The notes beneath the pieces were generated by a model. That model was not told the DNA's origin. It searched no databases and was given only the letters and a program-made list of their open reading frames with translations. From Glandiceps talaboti (lineage: Eukaryota; Hemichordata; Enteropneusta; Spengelidae), in NCBI RefSeq assembly GCF_964340395.1, contig NC_135562.1:13123043-13187042 (forward strand): a DNA stretch of 64,000 nucleotides. The letters run 5' to 3'. This document shows, one piece after another, positions 49,301-61,300 of this stretch (positions within the stretch are counted from its first letter, which is position 1; each line of letters begins with the position of its first letter). A program made the translations under genes and the position numbers.

Positions 49301-52300
49301 CACGTGTGATGAAATTACTATCAACCAGTGTACAACAAGTGCAGATTATTAGCTGGGTTTAGCTCTTTCAATGTGTCATGCATGTAACATAAAGAATTAA
49401 CATAAAGAATTACCTGGGGGTATCATGTGACTATACAAAACACCATAGTTTCAGTTACCCACCATGCAGGATATGTTTAATTATTCTTGGAACTGGTGAA
49501 TTGACTATGCAGTATACTGCTATAAGTTCTATGCTAAGTTAGTACAACTCAAAAAACAATTGCTTGCTATTTCCTTATAGAATGGTGGTTGGCTTAGTTG
49601 AAAAGTACCTTCCCAGCCAATCAGTCAATATCACCATTTACATACACATTTCTGTAATAAAGTGTAGATGACTGGTATATCTTCACAATCTCACTGAGTG
49701 ATCCAAAATCGAAAGGCTACATGACACAGGCATGTGTGCTTTGCTATATAATATAGGTCCCCATTAGTAGACAGGAAGACATTGTAAAATTTGACAATTT
49801 CTGTTACATGCCTATGTACATATTGCGATTTGTCAGTGAACAGTTTGGCAAACTTCAGTAGATTTTATGTAATTATCAACTGTGAATGAAACACACAAGT
49901 ATAAATGTATCGATGTGTGGTTGCAAACTGTAGGTACATGTACATGTACATGCTAACTAATAGACTATGACATCTTCTTTTGCATCTGCTAAATTGGTGT
50001 CTGTGTGTGTGTGTGTGTGTGTCTGTGTGTGTGTGTGTGTGTGTCTGTGTGTGTGTGTGTGTGTGTGTGTCTGTGTGTCTGTGTGTGTATATATATGTAT
50101 GTCTGTGTGTCTGTGTCTGTGTGTCAGTCTGTCTTTCATACATATGTTTTTTTTTTAGCAATGTGTGGATCGTTGACTGTGTTAATTTGTAGACTCCAGT
50201 ACATGTATGTAAACTCTGCTGTATGTAGGTAGAATCCCATTCTGATTTTCTCACCTAGTTTCCAACTGATGTTAAACTGAGTTAGCCTGATGTTAACATA
50301 GGGCTTGTGCTGGTGTTAACACTTCTAAATTCTAGTGCTTAACCCTGTCAGTTGCAACACATGCTGATGAGATGTCAGTGTAAGCCCCATGTTAGCTCTA
50401 CACTAGCGTTGAGTTAAAATAGGGCTGCTGACAATATAAACCTATCCAGTCACTAACACATGCTGGTGAGGTGTTCGGGCTAGCCTAGTGTTAGCACCGA
50501 GTTAGCCAGCCCAATGCTAACCAAATTGGAAAGTGATTCATAAGGTGTACTGTGTATTCAGCTATGGAAGGGTACATGTAGGAAGAGGGGTGTTGTGAAG
50601 GGGAAAAAAAATGCCATTTCAACGAAGCAATTATTTGGCATGGGAAGAAGGCCATTTCATCTAAGTCAACTAGTGTGTAGCAATACTAACCACTATCTCT
50701 ACCCTGTGTCATCATGTATAAAACTACTAGTACTAAACCCATTCTCCATAACAAATACACACTGTGTCTGTGCCTGCTGCCTTTAGCTGTCTCATTGTTT
50801 ATTTTGTGTAATATATATATATATACGTTTTATGTTGCATTGTAGGTAAGTCATTTCCAGCAGTAATACAGTAATTTTGTCTGCTAACCATACACCCCTC
50901 CTCACCTCTCCTCTGCTTTTCTATCTCCCGTAATTAGACTTTCTAACTCTAGAAAAAAAGTACAAATATCTTATAGTGTATAGTAGGGTATAGTTAGTCT
51001 GCTGTAATATCTAGATTTAAGTTACAATTTTCTCTTAAATCTTCATCAGATTCTGTCCCATCATGGGGGCATCTAACGTCACTTTCCTTCTTTTTGATCT
51101 CCCCTATTATTTCTTTTCCTTGTTTACGTTCATGTGATAGTTGGTTACTTCCAGAGGAAGCTCTTGAAGGGTGAGCATCTTGTTATGCCTTAGTCTGATA
51201 CCCTGTGCTTGCTGTAATAAGGGCCATAAGGGCACTAGATTCCATGTAGCACGCAACCTATTCAAAATAGTGAAGGGTTTTCTGTTAAGGGTATTTTTTT
51301 TGGTTGTGTAGTGTTGGTTTTTTTCGCCAGTGTATTTCACATTTTTCACCTCTTTAAAGCTTAAGTTCATCGTCATGGTGATGGTTCCATTTCATACACA
51401 TCTTATTCTTAGCTCATTTATACAGAGCTACTATTCTCATTTAAGTTTATTCTCTTATTCATGTGTGTTTTATCTTGGAAGGATGCATCAATACACTGAT
51501 TTCCATGAAATATATTTGATTATAGAACATAGCTACAATGTACATGGAAGCTCTCACCAAATCTCTCTGTAGTTGTTTATGCCAAAAAGAATGGGATGTA
51601 TAAACAGAGGGATTGGTAGCTTACGCCCTCTAGTGATAGATCATGTGACCGATATCGTTATGCTAATTTATGTTAATCATGTGACCCCATGACCTGGCAA
51701 AATGTATTAACATTGATTGTGTCGGTTCTCACACTAGACACTTTAAGCCAACTCAGAGTCAACTTGGGTCATATCCCAATTTAAGAAAATAGGCATGAAA
51801 AGTTCAAAGGTCATTATGCAGATTAAAATCAAACATGCAGAATAGATCATCAGATGCAGTGTGTATGGTAATACAAATGAATTTTGTCATGATGATACTT
51901 GTCAATTATTTGTACGGATAAGACACCAGACTTAAGTGTAAGTGTAAGTTTATCAATGATGTAACAGAGTGGATGGCTAGTGGATCAGCATTAAAAGGCT
52001 GGCGTTGTCATTTTGATACCTTTTAATTCATAACTATATGTGTTTGCCTGACTCTGAAACTACATTGTAGGTGCAGTGTGCTAGATAGTGGCGCATTTAG
52101 TACATGTAAGTCACGATTTGAGAAGTTTGATAGGTTGAACAACACAATGGTATCTTAGAGTCTTAACCATATATTATGCATTATTATTAGTTATGCCAAA
52201 AAGAATGTAATATCAGGGATGTATAAACAGGGATTGGTATCTTAGTGATAGATCATGTGACCAATATTGTTATGCTAATTTATGTTAATGTGACCCCATG

Positions 52301-55300
52301 ACCTGGCAAAATGTATTAACCTTGATTAATACATCAGATGTAGAGAGGATTGCTTGTCCTGATTTCTCCCAAAATGGGTATTCCGCCATCTTGTCATTTT
52401 TTGAAAGCTCTGTCATTGCTGATAGTTCTGTGTCCTTGTACTGTAGTTTTAGAGCTGTGTCCCACCCTAGATAAGAACACAAAGTGTGTAGTTTATGACC
52501 ATGCTGAGAGTTTTAAAAGCTTTGTTCTGTGTCTCTTAACTTTATTGTGTCCCACCCTAAATAGTAAGTTGAAGTAGTGTAGACCAGGAGTACGTTTCTG
52601 AAAGATTTATCGTTGTTATTAGTTAAGAGTTCTCTGCTTGTATACTGTATTTAAGGAACATGTTGCACCCTTAATAGGAAGTTCAAGTGTGTAGTTATGG
52701 CAAGGCATACATTCCTGAATGCTATTGGTAACTTGTGTCTTTGTCTCATTACTACATTTGTAGAAAGTGTCCCACCCTAAATAGAATGATGTACATTTCT
52801 GATAGTATTGTAGCTTCTAATAGCTCTGTGTCTCTATATTAAAACTCCTTCTCAATAACTTGGATGGCCCTCTAGTGGTAGACAGATTACCAGTGGTGAA
52901 TCATCATCAGTAATTATGCTAATTCTGTTGTTCAGCCATTTATCAATTACTCTTGAATAGTATTACCTCTAAACCAATTTGATACATCACTGACTTACAG
53001 TAATTTCTAGTGACCCACTAAAATTTGGAGTGGCCCTACCCCTTACTATGTTGTGAGTCATCATGAGCCATCTATAGCCATATTAACACACCAATCATAT
53101 GTAGCTATTTCTTGTAACCCATCAACATTTGGTATACCCCTGTATCTTACTGTAAAGTGACTCACAGCAAACCCAGTCTTTATTGTTTTGGCTCACAACG
53201 AAAAACATCTTTCATTTACAGAGCTTCTGTTTCTGTTTTTGTTTCTGTTTATTTGATAATACTAATAAGTATCTCACCAAGTTTGTAAATATGTACTTGT
53301 GTAGACATCACTAGTGATGGTGAAAAGAGTTCTTGTGTTCTAACTCTTGTCAGTTTGTGGTGGATATTTACTAATAAAAAGCTATATCAACATCAGCCAG
53401 ACAGTTGCTAAGCCATCAAGGCGGTTGTTTGCCCCCAACGGCATTATTACAATCATGTCATATTTCATAGATCTTTGTACAAGATTTTGCTATTAATTAT
53501 GGCATTTAATTAAAAATTCAATGTTTTTTTTTAAATTCTAGATAAAGTTAATGAAAAATAAGTGACTTTACCAGTGTAAAATCTTCCCAACAATTTGTTT
53601 TGGAATGGCTTGTTTATTGTAGATGTAATAATATTATTAGTTAGTACCATGTCAATATTTCCTGTAGCTATGATAGAATTTTAGATTTGAATACCAAATT
53701 CCATTCGCTTTGACATTTCCGTAGATTAGAACGCAGTATCTTGTTAAAATTAGTTTAGAGATTTTTCTAGATTTAAGTAGAGTAGAGTAGAGTTGAACTT
53801 GGCCCAGAGTAATTATAGCAGTGTACTATTATGTATGCCTATGAGTGTATGTAGAAATTATTTATATAGAAAAGTAAGTGTTGAAATTCACTGGCACATT
53901 GATACAATGCTTGTAAATATTTTGCATATTCCAAGCCCAATAGAGACCTGTTATGTGTGAATTTGCATATTCATGCTGCTAGAAACCTGGTATGTATGAT
54001 TTGTAGGGTTTGTAGCTGGTGTGTTGTTGGCTCACATGTAAATGTCAATATCTTTGTAGTGTTGTGTGTAAAAAACGAAATCTATATGTTCTAAAAAGTG
54101 TCAGTATATCCAGAGATAGTATAAGTACTGATCAGGTATCTTTTGTTTGTTTTTAAAGTGGCTCCAGACACGATACACAACCATGTGAAAACATACCGAG
54201 AGGAACAGAAGAATATGCATTACATTGCCCCAGATTATGTAGGTGAGTTCGAACCAGACAATTACAAGAAGGTAGTGCTACAAATATATACCTATACCGT
54301 CACCAATTCATAGTTATGTGTAGAGGGACATGCTATGTATATTTTGACCATGCAGAAAAATGCAAAGCGTATGTTAACTTAGATGTAGTTAATTTGAAAA
54401 GTAGCTTGTAAAAATTGAAAAAAAACCAGTAGGCAGCCATACCAATGATGGAAAGCCATGAATCAGCTCAATAATGGATATATATAATGGTTGAAGCAAA
54501 GAATTATTAAATGCAATTTCCTGTTAAAGTAGCTGTAAAGTAATGACAATTTTGAACATTTTGACTCATATTTCGAGCTCAGCAGAACCAGTGATGTAGA
54601 CACATGTTGTCATGACATCAACACACATTGCTGTGACGTAGAACGACCAGAGTATACATTCCATATTTTTTGTTGAACCTGTCTTATTCATGGTATAATG
54701 TTCTTTCTCTTCATTTTTTTTTTCATGATACTCTATACAGGAATGTCAGGAGAAGTGACTACAGCTGTGGATATCTATGCATTTGGTATATGTGCTCTAG
54801 AGATGGCATGTCTAGGCCTACAAGGCAATGGAGACAGTTCTATTATTACCAAAGAAACTATCAATACTGCATTAGCTAATATAGAAAACCAACTTCAGGC
54901 GGTATGTACAATTATTTCAAAGAAACTATCAATACAGATTAGCTAATATAGAAAATCAACTACAGGGAGTATGTACAATCACTTCAAAACTTCAGGACCC
55001 AAATTTAACCTTAACATTTCGTTGTCAGCTTTAGCCAAGTAAATCATTTCAATTTCCTATTGAATTTCATTGGTTTGTCAGACCACCACCTTTTAAATTT
55101 GGTTTTCAGTTGGTTAAGTAATTTACATGTCCTAGACTATTGCTAATTCAAGCCCTGAGTTACATCTGGGCAGAACTCATAGTTTATTCAATTTTTGGGA
55201 AATTTTTTTGTATGTGAAAAATTTGAGAATATTTTATTAAATATGTAAAATGTTTGTTATTGTATGCACAATAACAAACTTGTAACACTTTTTTTCATCT

Positions 55301-58300
55301 TTTTTGCAATTTATTGAGTTACCAACAAAGACTTGGTATACGTTGTTTCACATTGATTTTTCAAGTAGAAAAACATAGAAAAGTTGTTTAATAATATAAA
55401 TTAAGATTTCAGAGTAAATACCCAATTCTAATCCATATGGCCACTTTAACATTAGGGCAATATGAGGTCCATGTATTTACACTCAGACCACTAAAATTCT
55501 TTGAGTGGTCTTAGATATACAGTGTAGGTGTTAGTCGTCTGTGTGGAATTCCTGACTGATGTCAAAGTGTATTGAATAAAGATAGATAAAAAATCCTCAC
55601 ATATTTTGGACCCAGTGGCCATTGGCTCGCGTGTTTCAATTTATTTATCTGATTTTTTTTATTATTTGCCGAGGAGAAGCATTACAATATCTTCGACAGG
55701 CATGGCGTCGGCAGCATATTATAGCCCACTATACTCGACTATACTCACTGATGTCGCCTTTTGAACGGCGCATTTAGCAACAAAGTAAACATATTTATCT
55801 TGAATAAATATACTAGCTATTAGATTGCCATATCATCAGCAATAAAATTGTAAAGAATTGAGGAAATTTCGTGAGTTTAGTGTTGTCATTTACATGACTT
55901 TAGCAACTCGTCTGGAAGAAAACTTGTATGGTTTCCCTTGTTGCGATATCACTTAATTTAATGCAACAATGCAACATGACTATTTAATATTCATTAGAAG
56001 AATTCTGTAACGAATCATGGTATTCGAAGTGTACAGTTTAGGAAACCAACAAATCAAATATCGCGATGTGTTCATGATATCAAATACGATTGGACAATAT
56101 TGACGTCGGCAATCAAGGTCGTGACCCCAGCACATGGTTATGAAAGAAAGCCTGCAACTAGATACTTGGCTAGCCACGTCCGGTCCCGTTTCTCAGGGTT
56201 TGTTTTGAAGTTAGAGACGTTATTTCTGTACGACTTGAAGAATTTTACAATATATCTGATTGAAAATAAAGACGGCATTTCAGAAACATGATTTATGTAG
56301 GGAAATGAGGTAATTCAATTAAAAATGTGAAAGTTCCTGAAAAGACTTAAAGGTGATTCAAAATGCTCACATTCACTATCGCTAATTTGCTAGACGACAT
56401 GTTTGTGAAATGCATTCTGGTTTTAAAACTTTTCAAAAGCGTCTGCAAACACCTTAAAATGACCCTTTTTCAGTCACTTCCCTTCGGATTTACTTCGAGA
56501 GTTTTCGGGTATTTCCGGTCCCACCTAGACCACGGGATTTTATGACGTCATAAAGAGACATGGATAGCACGTAGCCTATGGCGAGCGTAGTCACTAGGTG
56601 AACAAAACTCAACAGCATTGTGAAAAAATACATTGCTAGTGGTTGTAACAGACATCAGTAAACAAAAACTACACTCTACATGTCTTATTAACCAACATTT
56701 ACCGATATTTACTCACATTTTCTGACTAATTGGCAGTGTCTGTGGGTATAAATGCTAAAATATGATCTCCCCATATTATGGCAAAATAAATCAAAAACGG
56801 CTAGACTAGATATATATAAACACTTGTAATGTCGCGTGTTTCACATTCATTGACTTTTATTTATCTGATTTTTTATTATTTGCCGACAAGAAGCATTACG
56901 ATACCGTGGTGGCGTTTGACGGCATCCCCGGGCCAAGGACGGCATATTTTAGCCCAATCGTAATCGCGTCGCCTTTTGAACAGTGCTTTTAACAACAAAG
57001 TAAACATATTTCATCTCGAATAAATATACTAGCTATTAGAATACCAATGGGAAACTTCAAGAAGGCGAATCGGGACATGTGCCACACTATAATTGTTGGT
57101 CCCATAATACACTAATTGATTCGATTTGCTCCGAGCATATGGAAGTACGCTCCGAGTCATTGCATCATGTACATGTAAATGGAACTGTGACCTACCTAAT
57201 TTTGTTGTCCATATATAAAATGAGACTGACCTGCAAATTTTTCACAGTTTTCGTTGTGGTCTTGTATTGTCACATGTTTGGCTTGTGAACACAAGTTTAC
57301 ATCTATTATTGTCTAGGGCGTAATACTCTAGTCCGAGTCTCAAACCCATATAAAACCTAAGAAACTCGCATTCGGATCGGACAGAACAGAAGTAGGTCTC
57401 ATCGACTTGTTGGGGACTCAAATTATTGCTTGTTTTTATCACGGTATACAGGTGATTATTATATATCGGTAGAGGGGTAGTGTTGTCAAGTTTTGTGCAG
57501 TCACCGCGGCCGCGGCAGTAAGCTCATACTAGGCCGCCGATCAAAGCTGAAGCAGTGTATGTACAATGTACGTATGGAATCGGGAGAGCACAGCGCACAT
57601 TCGTGTCGGGTTAAATTTATCCACGTGTTGATGTAATCCATATTTATCAATCAGATATATTGTAAAATTCTTCAAGTCGTACAGAAATAACGTCTCTAAC
57701 TTCAAAACAAACCCTGAGAAACGGGACCGGACGTGGCTAGCCAAGTAGCTAGTTGCAGGCTTTCTTTCATAACCATGTGCTGGGGTCACGACCTTGATTG
57801 CCGACGTCAATATTGTCCAATCGTATTTGATATCATGAACACATCGCGATATTTGATTTGTTGGTTTCCTAAACTGTACACTTCGAATACCATGATTCGT
57901 TACAGAATTCTTCTAATGAATATTAAATAGTCATGTTGCATTGTTGCATTAAATTAAGTGATATCGCAACAAGGGAAACCATACAAGTTTTCTTCCAGAC
58001 GAGTTGCTAAAGTCATGTAAATGACAACACTAAACTCACGAAATTTCCTCAATTCTTTACAATTTTATTGCTGATGATATGGCAATCTAATAGCTAGTAT
58101 ATTTATTCAAGATAAATATGTTTACTTTGTTGCTAAATGCGCCGTTCAAAAGGCGACATCAGTGAGTATAGTCGAGTATAGTGGGCTATAATATGCTGTC
58201 GACGCCATGCCTGTCGAAGATATTGTAATGCTTCTCCTCGGCAAATAATAAAAAAAATCAGATAAATAAATTGAAACACGCGAGCGACATTACAAGTGTT

Positions 58301-61300
58301 TATGTATATCTACACTGTAGTCTAGCCGTTTTGATTTATTTTACCATAATATGGGGAGATCATATTTTAGCATTTATACCCACAGACACTGTCAATTAGT
58401 CAGAAAGTGTGAGTAAATATCGGTAAATGTTGGTTAATAAGACATGTAGAGTGTAGTTTTTGTTTACTGATGTCTGTTACAACCACAAGCAATGTATTTT
58501 TTCACAATGCTGTTGAGTTTTGTTCACCTAGTGACTACGCTCGCCATAGGCTACGTGCTATCCATGTTTCTTTATGACGTCATAAAATCCCGTGGTCTAG
58601 GTGGGACCGGAAATACCCGAAAACTCTCGAAGTAAATCCGAAGGGAAGTGACTGAAAAAGGGTCATTTTAAGGTGTTTGCAGACGCTTTTGAAAAGTTTT
58701 AAAACCAGAATGCATTTCACAAACATGTCGTCTAGCAAATTAGCGATAGTGAATGTGAGCATTTTGAATCACCTTTAAGTCTTTTCAGGAACTTTCACAT
58801 TTTTAATTGAATTACCTCATTTCCCTACATAAATCATGTTTCTGAAATGCCGTCTTTATTCCTTTTCCAGGATTTTATCCGCATGTGTCTGATTGAAGAT
58901 AGACAAAAGAGACCCTCAGGAAGAGAACTACTGTTTCATCAAATCCTGTTTGAAGTCCATTCTTTAAAAATGCTCGCTGCTCATAACTTTGTCAAACATG
59001 AAAGTAAGTTGGTTTTTGTCGTATTATATAGTTTGTCCAGGGAATAGTACGGAACTGGATGGGATTGATGGACTGTTTGTAATGATGTACAACTGCTGAC
59101 ATTGAAACATTGATAACAGGAACCTGTTACAACCAGGGACAGTAAACAACTGAATTGGATTAATAACACTGGGCTCAGCATGTTTGAACAGCAGAGACTT
59201 GTATTACACACCATTGTCTCATAAGAACAGTTTTTATTGCCAGTTTATATGTACATGAAATACCAGAGAAACTGGAAATTTGTTTGTGATCATGAACTAT
59301 TATGTAAAGAGACCATAAAACTGTTCTCATCAAACGATGGAATGTAATATTTGTGTTTGTACAATAATATTATTGTACTTCCTGAAGCATAAGTTATGAA
59401 AAAAAAGAATGGGTAAAAATAACGGTGATTTGAAATTTTTTGACTCGTATTTCAAGTACCGCAGAACCAGTGAGGTAGAATGACCAGGATATATAATCCA
59501 TATTTTCTGTTCAAGGACAATAACTTGGCTTGTGCATGGTGTAATGTTTGTTATTTTGTGTTATGTTTATAGGACTACTGCCAGAGAACTTAACAGATGA
59601 TGCCATACAAGAGAAAGGTGATTTAGACAAAGTGATGGCAGATATTAGGCATACTGATGGTCGGGAAGGTGTGCAATGGAAGTGAGTAGTTCAATCAAGA
59701 ATATCTAGCTTCAAATGATAGAATAATGTTTGTTGATACACAACCAACGCGCACTCTCTTCTTTGTCTCTGTTTCATCAACAATATTGTTGCCATCCTCG
59801 GGACAAACTGATGATTACAGCTGTTGAAGGCCTGGGTTTTAGTCCCAGGTTCTCACATTGGTGTTGTCTGATCAGTGTCTCCATAAGGACTAAATAGAAT
59901 TATTCATTTGTTCTGGACCTACCTGTTCTATAGCTCTGCCAGACAACTGTTTGTTACATCCAGGATTTAATCAAAATCCAAGCCTTTAAACATAGTCAAG
60001 ATGGTGGTAGGATTAATGATTTGTCCCAGATGAGCTGAAACTCCCCCCCAACCCCCATCCCTTTTAATCACCAAGTCTAGCTGATAGACCTTGGGCTTTC
60101 TTCTTGAAGGTGCAATCGAGGGTGAACACCCCAACTGGGCTATCGCCTTCACTAACAACCTTTGGTCGCCTTCACAGTGAGCAGAATAGCCCGAGGGGTC
60201 TAGCAACAAGACTACCCAAACAGTTGCAGTAATTTCTTTACAAATTATGATCATGTGTGTGTGTGTTGTACATTTCAGATATTCCCAGGTACCAACATTA
60301 CAGTTGGAGAAGTTTTTAGAAGATGTCAAGTAAGTATATGTTGCTAGGCAGTGTTCTCCACGAGGGGTTTTTGAGGGCCCCTCTGTTTTCATGGACCACC
60401 CCTCTGTTTACAGAACCGCCCCTCTGTTTGCGTTCAGCGCCCCTTTGTTTTGGTGTGAACGTCTTCAAGAGATTCTATTCAATGCCGTTAATGAAGGAAG
60501 TGAACAGCGACACTGTGTCTATCATCATTTATGAACTTATTTATCGCCTTGATTATAACAATGGTAGCCGAAACAAAAACAGTAAATGTAGTACCATCAT
60601 AAAGTAGAAGACGGTACGTTGGTAGTTTCTATGGCTGGGTATATCAAGCCGGTAATTTCCAAGCCTTCCCGTATACGCAATACAGTACGCATACGATGTA
60701 CGATGTCACGACAATTTTCGCATTGTATCGATAAATACGAACAAAATCCTAAAATTTATACATGTTCTTTAGAAATAACTACTCCGGTACGGTTCCATGG
60801 TAAAATTTATGTCCTAAATGATCACGTTTGGATGTGAATCGCGATCGTAGTACCACGAGGTAGCTCCGATGTGGCAGCCATGTTTGTTACTGTACATTTG
60901 CACTGAACGTATTCGGTTATTCTTAGCCCAAATTCGTCACATTAAAAATGTACGTATTTCCGGCAAATTTGGATGAAAAATCATTTTCCATTCATGAAAA
61001 TTAAAAGGATATCAAATTTTAGAGAAATAAAGGGAAATGAATTGTTTTCAATTAATTTTTATGAATGACATGCACATTTACAAGGTGAAACCAACAACTC
61101 AAAACTAAGTGATAGCTAGCCTAGAGGTGTCCAACAATGCCATGTGTTGTCACTCCTGTGTGTAAAACATGCTTGCCAACATTACTATAACATCATTTGT
61201 GTAACTGTCAACCTCCTTCCTGAAATTTTTACATTGTGAATTATGTTAAAGGTTTGGATATTGGTGATCTCAATACATTTCAGTGCATTTTAGTTTGCTG

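Larger units (their letters stand above)
46679..54158. other. NRBP intron 5 (7.5 kb)
   Basis: Contains an inverted-repeat element (47045-47522), a 21-bp minisatellite (47825-48115), a hairpin (48352-48419), a SINE (48935-49215), (TG)n (49997-50132) and a direct repeat (51573-51725 with 52190-52330). A GTGTCCCACCCTA phrase recurs at about 52457, 52548 and 52767. No exon recognised. Confidence 0.7.

Noticed and set aside
55980-58762. Pairs of identical 60-90-residue ORFs in NRBP intron 7
   Set aside because: They are mirror images from the arms of the inverted duplication and match no family I know. They are short and overlap each other on opposite strands.
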